DNA from: Maniola hyperantus
Lineage: Eukaryota; Arthropoda; Insecta; Lepidoptera; Nymphalidae
Assembly: GCF_902806685.2 (NCBI RefSeq)
Contig: NC_048549.1
Span: forward strand, 9,379,594 to 9,443,593
DNA: 64,000 nucleotides
Direction of reading: 5' to 3'
Positions within the stretch are counted from its first letter, which is position 1. Every line of letters begins with the position of its first letter. A program made the position numbers and the translations under genes. Below the pieces are notes generated by a model that was not told the origin of the DNA, made no database searches, and saw only the letters and a list, made by a program, of their open reading frames with translations. Positions 33,297 to 44,932 of the stretch are shown piece by piece.

Positions 33297-34089
33297 CAGT
33301 TTACGTTCTCAGAAAAACGTGGTGCTTAGGCGATCCGGAATACAACGGTCCATACTCCATACATCCATCTCTAATCTCTTACATTCAAACATTCATTTAT
33401 AGATCGTTGATCGTAGGCGACAAGCAAAGACTTTGAAGAAAGTCTTCGACAAGTTAGCCCTTGACTACGATCTCACATAGGTATGAGAAATAAGTATTCA
33501 CTTATTCTTAGGATATATTATATTATACCTACCACCAGGTGAAATCGGTAGAAGGGTGTAAACTGTAAGTTGTGTCTACGTTCGCCATACGGCCCATAGA
33601 TAGGTACGCAACCACTTGTGTGTACAGATTATAACATTACGAACTCGGATAGTAGGTAGACAAACTGTTAAGTACTTACGAGATAGTGAAAGTAACAAAG
33701 CGACTCTGGTGAAATCAAGATAAGGCGTATTTCTACTTCTTGTAATAATTTAGTAACTGTCATAATATCATTATTGAAGGTTACTAACAGGGCCGGCTTA
33801 GTTCACTTTCAGGGGGTTGCCACCATACTAAGTGTCTGGCAATGCATAACGTGATTCTAATACTGTTCCGAAGAAAATATAAAATAAAATAAAAACCGAC
33901 TTCAATAACCACAAACACTAAAAAGTAAAAATAATTGAATTTAATAATTGAATTTAATTTTAATTATGCATTATTGTATAATTTATATAGAATAAGTACA
34001 TCACACATACCTACAAATGGGATTCATAAAAACCTGTATCCACACGGATGTAGACGCAGGCATAACCCAGTGCCTGTATACATATATAG

Positions 34090-35170
34090 TAGATTATTAA
34101 CCAAGGGGATAAAGTAGTGTCTTCTGTCGCGGGTGACGATTTAAGTTCACCCAAGACTAAGACAGCTTTATCACCGAGGAAAATACTCAACTTTTCGTAC
34201 CATTTGCGAAAAAATTTACACAATAATAATATTATAAGATAAGCATTGATTAAACGTATTTTTAGAACATTAACTTATTTATAAAAATAAATTAAAATAA
34301 ACTTAACGTTTATGTATTTGAAGAAAACAAAAACGCGGCAAATTCCTAGACTAATATTTTTTCGTCGGAAAAGCAAAGGCATCAAGCTCATACGGCCTCG
34401 TCGGTTTTCGTAATTTTATTTAATAATCATAACTGCATAAGAAATGCGTATTCCTTTTTCAAAAAGATGTATAATGCTTTATATACAAACTCAGTAAACA
34501 CAGATGTAGTTCAGTATAAATTTCGGTATTTAACGTCGAGGCTATCCAGCTCCTCGACAACACAGACCTAATACGTAGACTTAAGAGGACTAAGCCTTTT
34601 GAGCTAGTGTAGTTATAGTGAAAGTGTAGTGCTAGTGCAAATCAAAGATCACACGAACAAAGTGAAAGCATAGTGCTAGTGCAATTTAAAGAACACAAGA
34701 ACAAAGTGTCTTCCAATAAGGTATCTTAACTATAAACTAAGCTAAGTCAATGGACAGATTCTTAGGTATAAGTACGTTTATAAGTTTAGGTTAATATAAT
34801 ATTGCTTATTAGCCTCTTTCATAGGCTAGATTGTAATGGTAGTAAAGTACTGGTGACAGTGCTTTACAAAAAAAAAAAAAAAAAAAAAAAAAATTTAATA
34901 ATCATAACTGCATAAGAAATGCGTATTCCTTTTTCAAAAAGATGTATAATGCTTTATATACAAACTCAGTAAACACAGATGTAGTTCAGTATAAATTTCG
35001 GTAAGTATTCCAAATTTAAATCACATTCTCCCCCTAGAGGATGAATGAAATTCAGTACAATTTTCTTTCCCTGTTTTTAACAGATTAATAATAACTATTG
35101 TTATGTTCGCTTTTTGTGGCATAGAATGTCACTTTTTTGAGCAAGTGGTACGAAAAAACTATTTAAAAAC
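34090..35170. repeat. copy of the 42.8-kb foldback arm, interrupted by a retroposon
   Basis: TTATTAACCAAGGGGATAAA starts at about 34095, followed by GTCGCGGGTGACGATTTAAG, GACTAATATTTTTTCG and so on, colinear with 42768-43310. It is split by the insertion 34529-34893. After it the copy resumes to CCCCCTAGAGGATGAATG and a divergent right end. Confidence 0.7.
34529..34893 (+). mobile_element. poly(A) retroposon with 110-bp target duplication
   Basis: The inserted 365 bp begin TTAACGTCGAGGC and end in about 26 A residues. The host repeat reads 34419-34528 before it and exactly the same 110 bases (34894-35003) after it. The related locus at 43100-43215 is uninterrupted. The insert has a small hairpin at its start (GTCGAGG...CCTCGAC) and two tandem units of about 44 bp starting GTGAAAG (34618 and 34662). 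There is no open frame and no clear Pol III box. Confidence 0.75.
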
Positions 35171-35306
35171 GTTCTTTCCCGCGAAAGAAAAGACAATGCA
35201 TGTCAAAATCGATTTAGCGTGCCAATGAACTCTTACGGCATCTGACCACAAGAACCGCACATTTCATTGCAGCATTGTGGTTGTTCCAGCAACCACAATA
35301 AATACG

Positions 35307-35478
35307 TTTTTAGGGTTCCGTACCTCAAAAGGAAAAACCTAACCCTTATAGGATCAGTTTGTTGTCTGTCTGTCTGTCTGTCAAGAAACCTACAGAGTAC
35401 TTCCCGTTGACCTAGAATACGACTGTAGTACGGAACCCTCATTGCGCGAGCCTGACTCACACTTGGCCGGTTTTTAAA
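35307..35478 (-). repeat. family G repeat with central deletion
   Basis: TTTTTAGGGTTCCGTACC starts it and GCGAGCCTGACTCACACTTG ends it. About 260 bp of the centre, between CGTTGACCTAGAAT and ACGACTGTAGTACGG, is missing. Confidence 0.65.
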
Positions 35479-35499
35479 CATAGTCACAAATAGCTAGTT

Positions 35500-35847
35500 T
35501 TTCTAAAAAACTAACCCGTTCCCGTTGACCTAGAATCATGAAATTTGGCACGTAGGTATATCTTATAGTACAAGTAAAGAAAAAAATCCGAAAAAAACCG
35601 TGAATTTGTTCTAATATTTGTTCATGAACAAATATATTTATATAGTAAATAAATCTATACAGGCAAAGCCCTTTCATATGATATCCCACTTGGTATAGTT
35701 ATCTTACTTTGAAAATTGAAAGTACTATTATAGTGAACTACATAATATTATGCACAAAACCCGCTTTTCTTCATACATTCGATTATCCGGATTTTCGATT
35801 ATCCGAATCCCTAATAACAAATAGTCCGGTTAATCGAGTTTCTACTG
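35500..35847. repeat. 3' part of a second pogo-like TIR element
   Basis: It contains family G words in both directions and then ACCCGCTTTTCTTCATACAT, CGATTATCCGGATTTTCG and the end GAGTTTCTACTG next to TA. It is colinear with 22840-22912 joined to 23712-23789, without the retrotransposon fragment. The left terminal repeat is not seen. Confidence 0.55.
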
Positions 35848-35849
35848 TA

Positions 35850-37640
35850 AATTCGTCGCTAAGGAAACCGTATACCTAGTGATAAAATCATTACTTATTT
35901 TAATCTGAAACGGATTACGTTTTTGGAAGATTCGTTCTGCTTTTTAAGTTGTTACGTGCACCACAATTAACAACCGGATTTTATGATTAATATAATAAAA
36001 TTTCCATAGCGGTTTTTTAATCCTGCAATTTATTGGCAATCAATAATTGATCGAAATAAAAAATGCATGCAAATTTAAAATGAATGTATTCGATAAATAC
36101 CTACCCACTAAATTGTTATAAAGATTATGTCCGTCATTGAACTCTTGTGTTTTAAGGATATAATATACCCTGGAGGTTATGGAAATTATGATAATTAGTG
36201 ATATTGTGACACTTCCATTGACCTTATCGTTTAAAATATGCACCAATTACGATCGATAAAGGCTTTTTTGATTTTTTACATGTACTTAAAAGTGCTACAT
36301 TTTTACGTGCTACAATATATTTATATGAATCTTATTTTTCATATCAGCAATAAACAAAGACCTAAGCAATGGTTTTAAGGGCATTAGCTATTCAACCGGA
36401 CCTGTTGTAATTTAGTACAGCAAACTCATTTTGCAAACTGATACGGGTACGGAAACATACCTGGGACTCGGGTATTTTTGGGTGGATGATTTAACAGTCG
36501 ACCAATGTTAGTCCATGTTCGAAGTTTGAATATTATTGCAATGGACCAGTATCATCGTGACTAAATGTATTCCATTTTTTAACCGACTTCAAAAAAAGGA
36601 GGAGGTTCTCAATTCGTCGGAATCTTTTTTTAATACAGCTGTATTTAATAATCATGTGCAGTCACTGATCACAAATCTCCTAAACCTGTTAGTGAACAAA
36701 AAATAAATTGTTCATGTTTAGCTAAGCAAAAACAGGATTCGTAAACACGAGATCAAACGATGATAATATTTAGTCCGAATTAGTTCTCGTACGTTCTATA
36801 AATAATATCAAATATTATATAGATCATACGTCTAACTTTATGACTCGATTTGAAACGATTTTAATTGAAAGTCATGATTCTTCCGGTCTTCCGATTTGTA
36901 AAAAATGTAGGTACCAAGATATATTTTGCTCTAAACATTTATCAAGAATAAATTATTTCTATTTCCGATAGTTATACATATAATTTATAATGCTGTCCAG
37001 TAAGAAAGTTTTACTAAAGCACGCTCTACACTTTCACGTAACGATCCAAAAATACAGATCAATTTCTTTAAAATGTCACTTCTAAACGTTTATTTGACCT
37101 ATTGCCAACGTTAGGTAAATACGACATTTTTTAATAAAGAAGAATAAATATAATAGCTACAACAGTTTTATGAACTTCATAAAAATAATATATCTACTCT
37201 CCACGCCGTAAATATAACTAGATTTAGATGTGACGTCATAACTTTTGTCCTCAATAGGGATGTTGCCTGTGTCAAAAATAAATAATTATTTCTCAGTGAT
37301 TATTATTCCAATAAACTTTTCCTAAATTTTATTCCAAAACATTATTCCAAAATATTCTTCCAACATATTCCAAAATACGTAAAATCTACGTCCTTTATTA
37401 GTTTTAAGTAAAATAACAATTTTAAATTATCGATTAAAGTAAAAAAAACACGTCAAATGATTGTGACGTCACATTCCAGTATTTCATAGAAGCTCGCATA
37501 GGTACCAATCGCGTGTTTTGACGTTTGATAAAAAGTTACTGATTTGACTAGTCGGACACGTCGCTATTGTGTTGAACTTTCTACATAGGTATATTTGTAT
37601 AACTTTGTAGTCTGTAGATGAAGCTTTGTCTCATGAGTCA
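35850..37640. other. intron DNA, mostly unrecognised
   Basis: A repeat fragment with AACCGACTTCAAAAAAAGG and GGAGGTTCTCAATTCG is at 36573-36630. The rest is AT-rich without coding signal. Confidence 0.4.
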
Positions 37641-37745
37641 TGACTCATGACTGATATAAAAACTACCATACCCCTTCCTTCTTGGGTTGCATCATCACTT
37701 ACCACCAGGTGAGATTGCAGTCAAGGGCTAACTTGTATCTGAATA
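37640..37745 (+). repeat. retroposon tail just upstream of ABCG coding exon 1
   Basis: CACTTACCACCAGGTGAGAT and TGCAGTCAAGGGCTAACTTG, ending in AATAAAAAAAAG. It ends within 40 bp of the splice acceptor at 37788. Confidence 0.55.
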
Positions 37746-37788
37746 AAAAAAAGAAGATCTATCTAACTTTGTGTTTTTATTGTTGCAG

Positions 37789-37853
37789 CCACATCAAAAT
37801 GGATTTGGAGTTTCGGAACTTGACATATACAGTGCAAAGCCGACTAGCTAGAG
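37789..37853 (+). CDS. ABCG transporter first coding exon
   Basis: Acceptor TTTTATTGTTGCAG at 37788, a short 5' UTR (CCACATCAAA), start ATG at 37799-37801 in a good context (CAAAATGG), and donor AGAG|GTAGGT after 37853. It encodes 18 residues, MDLEFRNLTYTVQSRLAR, plus the first base of a Gly codon. The xEFxNLxYTV pattern is the usual N-terminal beta-strand entry of ABCG ATPase domains, which sits just before the Walker A exon. Confidence 0.72.
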
Positions 37854-38039
37854 GTAGGTAATTTGGTTTCCTTCTAATTAAGTAGGTAGGTAGGTACATA
37901 TTATAATTTCTTGATAAAAAATTTATTATTTTAAGGAAATAATTTTATAAGGAAAATCTTTTTTCCTTAGATGTAAAATGTAAGCATATAAGTAAGCATA
38001 ATTATAGGTATATATTTTACTACTTATTACATGTTTACT

Positions 38040-38170
38040 TTTTAACCGAGTTCCAAAACGGAGGTGGTTCTCAATTCGGCCCGTTTTTTTTCGACTTCTT
38101 TTTTTTAATGAATGTACATCGATTTTTGCCAGGTTTCTGGACCGATTTGCAATACTTTTTTTAATCAATC
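38040..38170 (+). repeat. interspersed repeat starting TTAACCGAGTTCC
   Basis: Colinear with 17460-17600 (GGTTTCTGGACCGATTTG and the T-rich end). Confidence 0.55.
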
Positions 38171-38530
38171 CCATTTGAATTTCTGGATCCAACTCCTCAA
38201 TCCTGATGCTGCAGCGTTACTGTCCGCCAAGTTATCAAGATTCAGGAAGTGTTCATAGTGAATTAACGTTGTAGGTACCAAGCAACGATTTATGCTTGAA
38301 CTCCAAGTGCCAACTCCTCAACCCTGATGATGTAGGGTACAGCACTCCTAAACTATAGTGATTTAGGAACTGCGGATGATGCAATATTATTTTTTGGTGG
38401 TTGGACTACACTATTGAACTTCGGATCCCAACTCCTCAATGCTGATGCTGCAAGGTACTGAACTCCTAAGCCGTGGGGATTCGGGAATTTCTGATGGTGA
38501 ATTGATATTTTAGGTATCAAGCTGTCACTT
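38170..38530. repeat. diverged tandem array related to the 125-bp repeat
   Basis: Three imperfect units carry CAACTCCTCAACCCTGATG, ACCAAGCAACGATTTATG and GCCGTGGGGATTCGGGAA. These are the same words as at 18087-18490, but much more diverged. Confidence 0.65.
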
Positions 38531-38562
38531 ACACTAAAAAGCTTAAAATAAAAAATAATAAA

Positions 38563-38735
38563 AAAACCGACTTCCAAAACCACTACAAAGTAAAATAAAT
38601 AGTCGGGCGAGCATAAAATAATCTAGAAATCAAAGCGTGTAGCTCGCCCGACTTCATACATACATACCTACACGTATAGAAACTAGAAACAAATGTTATT
38701 TTTTACTTTGTAGTGGTTTTGGAAGTCGTTTTTTT
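38563..38735. repeat. MITE with AAAACCGACTTCC ends
   Basis: AACCGACTTCCAAAACCACT on the left is complementary to AGTGGTTTTGGAAGTCG on the right. Inner inverted words are AGTCGGGCGAGC and GCTCGCCCGACT. About 170 bp in total. Confidence 0.75.
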
Positions 38736-38836
38736 TAATTTTTTTTTTGTAATTTCTATAGTAACAAGGGCACGTTTACGCAGCGTAAACGCGTTTTATG
38801 TTCCATGTCGCAAAAGGGAAAGCACTGTCATGGTTA

Positions 38837-39010
38837 TGGGCAGACTACACCTACCGAGTACAGTGGCGAGTTAGTGTCCTCGGCCGAGTACCCGGTTGGT
38901 ATAAACACTTTAACGAGTGAACTTCGCCGCAATTTCTCAGCCACAGCACTGTCTCGGCCGAGTGACATTTTACTGTCTCGCTTCACTACTCGGTAGGTGT
39001 AATCTGCCCA
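38837..39010. repeat. TTA-flanked MITE
   Basis: TGGGCAGACTACACCTACC at the left and GGTAGGTGTAATCTGCCCA at the right, each bordered by TTA (38834-38836 and 39011-39013). Inside are CGGCCGAGTACC and CTCGGCCGAGTG words. The 3-bp TTA suggests mobilisation by a PIF/Harbinger transposase. The small ORF across it is not a gene. Confidence 0.75.
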
Positions 39011-39459
39011 TTAAAGACCGGAGTATGCGCAAGATAAACTGAACTCGTTTTAACTATCTAGGTATATTCAGTCATAATATTAAGTATACAATCAACAAGA
39101 TAGGAGTGCAAAAACTTAAATCTGACTATACTTATTTTTATAATAAAAATATCGGGATTTTTCCTTGTATTTAAATATCAGACGCCAAGACGAACCAAAC
39201 TAAAGGACGGGGTTATTATGTTCTTATAATTTAAAAATATTTGTCGTTTACGTATTGTGACGTCATTATCTGTTTTCCGTACAGCGTGACGTTAATAATT
39301 AATTATGGGAAAATAAATAAAAATCATGATTTTTTAAATTTATTCTCTTTAATAATGAATTCTAGCCTCATAAACTACCGCTATACAAAAATCACATCAT
39401 TTTATTACTAACGGTCCAAGACCCTATTATCTAAATCACCTACTATATCTAGATACATA

Positions 39460-39790
39460 CAAATTAGCTGACCCGCCTCTGCTTCACTCGGATGGAAATT
39501 CTGAAAATTTTTTGTTAGTGGGGCTCTACAATATAAAGAAGACAGCTATATGCAACATCTCTAAATTAATTTAAACTCATTAATGTAAAATGACATTTTA
39601 TTTAAAACTTGCTGCCTTAGCGAACTTCGTTCCGCCTAACAGTCGATTTAAATTTTTTAAATTTTTCTCTCCGTAAGAACCATCCTCGTACTTCAAGGAA
39701 TATTGTAAAAAAAGAATTAGCGAAATTGGTTCAGCTGTTCTCGAGATTGGCGATCAGCAACACATTCAGCGATTCATTTTTATATGTATA
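39460..39790 (-). repeat. recurrent block shared with 12950-13110
   Basis: GCTGACCCGCCTCTGCTTCA at the start, then GTAAGAACCATCCTCGTAC and CTTCAAGGAATATTG. It is complementary to the 13-kb copy. Confidence 0.5.
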
Positions 39791-40118
39791 AAAAAAAAAT
39801 GGTGGTAGAAGGGTGTTCGGAAGAAAGGGTGCCGCCGGAAGCAGTGTTTAAAAAAATCAATACACTTCCCTCAATTTTATAATCGGTGACATTTTATGTC
39901 TAGTGAAGGCTGTAATTACTATGCTATAGTTTCAATGAGAGCGGAAGTTGGGAAGTCTACCTTGCGAATTATTATGCACTAATTTCTCAAATGAACAAAT
40001 TGTGGTATTGACCTGTAAATTTAAATACTAATAAATAAACAAACATTATTATTTAATATTTAAGTTTAAATTACACATATTACATACCTACTAGTTACTA
40101 CCTCGATTTCAATGTATC

Positions 40119-40538
40119 TTTTTAGGGTTTCGTACCTCAAAAGGAAAAAACGGAACCCTTATAGGATCACTTTGTTGTCTGTCTATAGGGTACTTCCCGT
40201 AGACCTAGAATCATTAAATTTGGCAGGTATGTAGGTCTTACTTATATCACACGTAAGGGGAAAAATATGAAAACCGTGAATTTGTGGTTACATCACAAAA
40301 AAAATTAAAATGTGTTCATGAGCATAATACTTAATTAGTATTTTCAACTTTGAAATTAAGATTAATACCAAGTGGTGTATCATGTTAAAGGGCTTTACTT
40401 GTACATTCTAAAACAGATTTTCATTTATTTTCATGCATAATAGTTTTCGATTTACCGTACAAAATGTAAAAAAAAGACAATTGTAGTACGGAATCCTCGG
40501 TGCGCGAGTCTGACTCGCACATGGCTGTTTTTTTTTAT
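40119..40538 (-). repeat. family G repeat, full-length
   Basis: TTTTTAGGGTTTCGTACC to GTCTGACTCGCACATGGC. The GTCT tract has shrunk to a single GTCTGTCT. Confidence 0.7.
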
Positions 40539-40914
40539 CACATGACAAGTATATGCCACATGGAAAGTAACGATGGGGTCTATGAAATGAAAACTCGCTA
40601 ACCTAGATTAACAAAAAAAAACAACAAAAGGTTCGAACCTTTCGCCCGTAGCCATACTCGTAGCATTAAACCTATTTTTTTGAAATTCAAATTACTTTAT
40701 TTCAACATTCACAAATACCTAAGTACTTAAAAAAATCGTTTGTTTGTTTTCAAAGCTAACAAAAATAATTCACCCGTTCTCGTTAGTCGCTCCAAATACC
40801 AAACGTTATTAATAGCAGCTTCAACTATATTTAGGGCAACTTAAAATAAACGGACACACGTCATGTTGTACAACAATGATGGATAGACATGTAGTTATAA
40901 CAAGGGACATTGCA

Positions 40915-41115
40915 CGGAACAATCTATATAACAGGAAAAGCTGACTGACTGACAAAATACTGGACGGATCGGGTTGAAATTTGGCATCCAGATAGCTATT
41001 ATGACGTAGATATCCGCTAAGAAATGTTTTTTGAAAATTCAACCCCTAAGGGGGTAAAATAGGGCTTTGAAATTTGTGTAGTCCACGCGAACAAAGCCGC
41101 GGGCATAAGTCTTCT
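40915..41115 (+). repeat. family B repeat
   Basis: GCTGACTGACTGAC, GGTTGAAATTTGGCATCC, CAACCCCTAAGGGGG and GTCCACGCGAACAAAGCCG with CATAAGT at the end. Confidence 0.65.
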
Positions 41116-41335
41116 ATATTAATAAAAATAAATCGCCGAAATGTATGCACGCGCGTCGCGCTGCGCGCATAACATAATTTCTGAACCACTGCACCAAATT
41201 GGATAATTCCTTTTTTGTGTTTGTAAATATCAGGAGAAGGTTTGTATGAAAGATTTTTTTTGGAAAATCCACGGGATAACATTGTCCCCGCGGGAGGGCA
41301 ACAAAGTCGCGGGCAACAGCTGTCAGCTAGTGATA
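41116..41335 (+). repeat. hairpin-ended repeat, further family
   Basis: TAAATCGCCGAAATGTATGC and CTGAACCACTGCACC, ending GGGAGGGCAACAAAGTCGCG, CAACAGC and CAGCTAGTGA. It has the same kind of end as families A to C but a different body, and lies directly behind a family B copy. Confidence 0.5.
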
Positions 41336-41579
41336 AATAATTTTGAACAAGTGCGTGTCCTTGACTTCATATCTACGTATAAAAGTAAACTCTTTGTTAC
41401 TCATACCACAGATGACTAAGCTTGGAATATTTTTAATCATAACAGCTAGGGTCTGTGAATTTACCACCGCGCCGGCACATGAGTAGATAATATCTACTCA
41501 TGTGGCGCCGGTTCGGAATGAAGATTTTACTGAAAAGAGCAGCCAAGGAGCAGTTGCCCTTTTCAAATAATAAATTAAA

Positions 41580-41878
41580 AACCGGCAAAGTGCGAGTCAG
41601 ACTCGCGCATCTAGGGTTCCGTACTCGGATATTTTTTTCGACATTTTGTACGCTAAATCCATCGTAGTCAATCCCGCCTACGACGCGGCATTGACTACGA
41701 GTGGCCTACTCACTCAACGTTCGTTGACCTCTAGGCGTCAGTCACATGTTTTATTTGCAATATATCGTAAACTTTAAAAAAATAATAGATTATATAGAAA
41801 TATAGATCATCAGTACTATCACCTGGCTTCGTTTTTGCCAGTGTTCTATAAATGTAAGTAATACCACAGAAGATATAA
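41580..41878. repeat. family G start fused to MITE copy 3
   Basis: The first 65 bp are the start of family G (CCGGCAAAGTGCGAGTCAG). From 41655 the sequence is a MITE like the one in the WBP11 intron: TACGACGCGGCATTGAC, GTTGACCTCTAGGCGTCAG, TTTGCAATATATCG and CTATCACCTGGCTTCG. Its terminal ends are decayed. Confidence 0.6.
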
Positions 41879-42758
41879 TAGTACTGGCTGGGGATCGGCT
41901 GCAATTGTCCACGTGTAAAGGTCTCGTTGAATTATGGGGCACTAAAAAAATTTATTGCAGTAATAATGTGAACATAATTATTTCACACTTTGTAACTAAT
42001 TATGTAGTTAATAAAAAGTTGGCTGTAATAAACTTATGTCAGAAATAAGAAAATAACGTAGATATCGTAGAAAAAATAAATTAATAGCATAACTATATTA
42101 AAAAAAAATCGAGCTGAAATATTTTTCGGGTTAGACTTTTATATTTTTTTTTATTAATTTAATTTATTGTTCGCGACAAAAATTAGATAAGCTATTTTAT
42201 AAAGGCTATATATAATATTATACGTTTTTTGTAATATTTTTGTTCTTTTAATTTAAATGAAGGAAGGAAGTTTTGTTGTTTATTAACTATGTTTGTTTAT
42301 TAGTCTCCGTCAGATAAAAATAACCAGTCCCAAAATCACGAGTTAATTGCGGATGTAAAGTTACTCGTGGCATAAACTAATCCATCAAAACATCTCCAGT
42401 AAAAACCAAATAAATACTATTTAATTAGATAACCAAAACAAATCATAGTGAATCATTTTTCCGGCAACACAAACATTATTAACATTGGATCAGTTTTTAC
42501 AGCGAAGTTAAAAAAGTCCGCGTGTCACGAATTTATAATAGCTCGTAGACGAAATGAGTTAAACCTGAAATTGTGGTAAGGATTTCTATTAAAATTTTAG
42601 ATACTTATAAGTCCCCTGTAATAATAAATAACTGTAAGAGAATACCTCTAGGTATTAAGTTCGCTTATGTTTTTTATGTGCAACTTTATCATCATCTTTA
42701 TGTTCATTATATTTTTTATGTGTAATAAAGAGTTTACAACAAAACAAACAAACCTATA
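41879..42758. other. intron DNA, no recognised elements
   Basis: AT-rich stretch without coding signal or clear repeat ends. Confidence 0.4.
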
Positions 42759-44084
42759 ACATAATAGTAGATTATTAACCAAGGGGATAAAGCAGTGTCG
42801 TCTGTCGCGGGTGACGATTTAAATCGCGAGTGTAGCGAGAGATTTAAGTTCATCCAAGACTGTAGCTTTATCACCGAGGAAAATACTCTACTTTTCGTAC
42901 TATTTGCGAAAAAATTAACACAATAATAATATGAGATAAGCATTAACTTATTTATAAAAATAAATTAAAATAAACTTAACGTTTATGTATTTGAAGAAAA
43001 CAAAAACGCGCCAAATTCCTAGACTAATATTTTTTTGTTGGAAAAGCAAAGGCATCAAGCTCATACGGCCTCGTCGGTTTTCGTAATTTTATTTAATAAT
43101 CATAACTGCATAATAAATGCGTTTTCCTTTTTCAAAAAGATGTATAATGCTTTATATACAAACTCAATGGTGTAAACACAGATGTAGTTCAGTATAAATT
43201 TCGGTAAGTATTCCAAAATCACATTCTCCCCCTAGAGGATGAATGAAATTCAGTACAATTTTCTTTCCCTGTTTTTAACAGATTAAAAATGACTATTTTC
43301 GTACCACTTGCTCAAAAAGGAAGGAAGGAGTATGGCAATTTTTATTAAACCCATACACCTTTGGTTTCTACACGGCATCATACCGGAACGCTAAATTGCT
43401 TGGCGGCACGGCTTTGCCGGTAGGGTGGTAACTAGCCACGGCCGAGGCCTCCCACCAGACAGACAGACTACATCTGTGTTTTTTTTAAATTACCAACATA
43501 AAGAATGTTTAACAAATCCAATTTAGACACAGCAAAAACCACGAAGGTTTACACCATTGAGTTTGTATATAAAGCATTATACATCTTTTTAAAAAAGGAA
43601 TACGCATTTATTATGCAGTTATGATTATTAAATAAAATTACGAAAACCGACGAGGCCGTATGAGCTTGATGCCTTTGCTTTTCCGACAAAAAAATATTAG
43701 TCTAGGAATTTGCCCCGTTTTTGTTTTCTTCAAATACTTTATATTAAGTTGATTTTAATTTATTTTTATAAATAAGTTAATGTTCTTAAAATACGTTTAA
43801 TAAATGCTTATCTCATATTATTATTGTGTTATTTTTTCGCAAATGGTACGAAAAGTAGAGTATTTACCTCGGTGATAAAGCTGTCTTAGTCTTGGGTGAA
43901 CTTAAATCCCTCGCTACACTCAGGACTCGTCTTAAATCCCTCGCTTCGCTCGTGATTTAAGTTTTTAACACCCTCGCTACGCTCGGGAGTAAACCTCGAG
44001 TCCTTCGTTACGCTCGCGATTTAAATCGTCACCCGCGACAGAAGACACTGCTTTATCCCCTTGGTTAATAATCTACTATTATGT
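42759..44084. mobile_element. 1.3-kb foldback element
   Basis: The left arm (42759-43170) and right arm (about 43555-44084) are reverse complements. They start and end with ATAATAGTAGATTATTAACC and its complement. The right arm is longer because of CTCGCTNCGCTCG-type palindromic words at 43910-44020. The spacer (43220-43490) contains a retroposon 3' UTR block (GGCGGCACGGCTTTGCCGG) and ends with CAGACAGACAGAC. No transposase frame is present. A third arm copy is at 34090-35170. Confidence 0.75.
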
Positions 44085-44317
44085 AGATCATTAAGATCAG
44101 GGCACATTCCGATCAACAAATTCGGCCTTCTTGCAATTTTTCTTGCGGACGGAGCTTGCAATCCTGTACTCTGTTCAGATTATTACAGAATACCTAGCTA
44201 CCTAAGTAACATTGTTGTGAGTTAATTGTGCGACAGGATAGGATTGTAGGATAAGATAGAATAATTGTAAGATAGGGTGTAAGGCTGACATACAGAAATG
44301 TATAAGCCTGCAAATCT

Positions 44318-44540
44318 AAATAGATAAAAAGAAAAGGTGACTGACTGACTGACGGATCTATCAACGCACAGCTCAAACTACTGGACGAATCGGGCTGAAA
44401 TTTGGCACGCAGATAGCTATTATGACGTAGGCATCCGCTAAGAAAGGATTTTTAAAAATTCTACCCCTAAGAGGGGTGAAATAGGGGTTTGAAATTTGTG
44501 TAGTCCACGCGGACGAAGTCGCGAGCATAAGCTAGTAATA
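44318..44540 (+). repeat. family B repeat, full-length
   Basis: AAAAGGTGACTGACTGACTG, ACTACTGGACGAATCGGGC, CTACCCCTAAGAGGGGTG and the end GTCCACGCGGACGAAGTCGC, GAGC, ATAAGCTAGTA. One of the best preserved copies. Confidence 0.75.
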
Positions 44541-44836
44541 GATTAAAAAACAACAGCCATGCGGAATAGGAATCGATGACTGAGAGAATAATTAATAAAT
44601 CATAATCTAATATATAAATAGTTGTATTTATTTATCTATATTATTTTTCATTAATGCTCAGCATTGACCTGTCTTAATATTTTATAACTTCAGTCTGGCT
44701 GATAACCTGGAACTTGTTGACAATGACCTCATTTCTAAAAGCAATATCAGTGTGCTAAGTTGAGACTTTGGTGTCATTATTTATTAGGTCACAGCAGTTT
44801 GACAGATTTGTTTGTACGCGGGGCAAATTAAGTATA

Positions 44837-44914
44837 GTTCACGACAGGTCGAGATGACAATCGGAGTGTGAGGCGAGCTACCTCCCCGATTGCCATCGCG
44901 ACCTGTCGTGTACT
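44837..44914. repeat. short MITE of the ACAGGTCGAGATGG family
   Basis: CACGACAGGTCGAGATGAC and CAATCGG pair with CCGATTGCCATCGCGACC and TGTCGTG. Only a 25-bp loop separates the arms. Confidence 0.75.
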
Positions 44915-44932
44915 TAGGTACCTGAATGAGGC

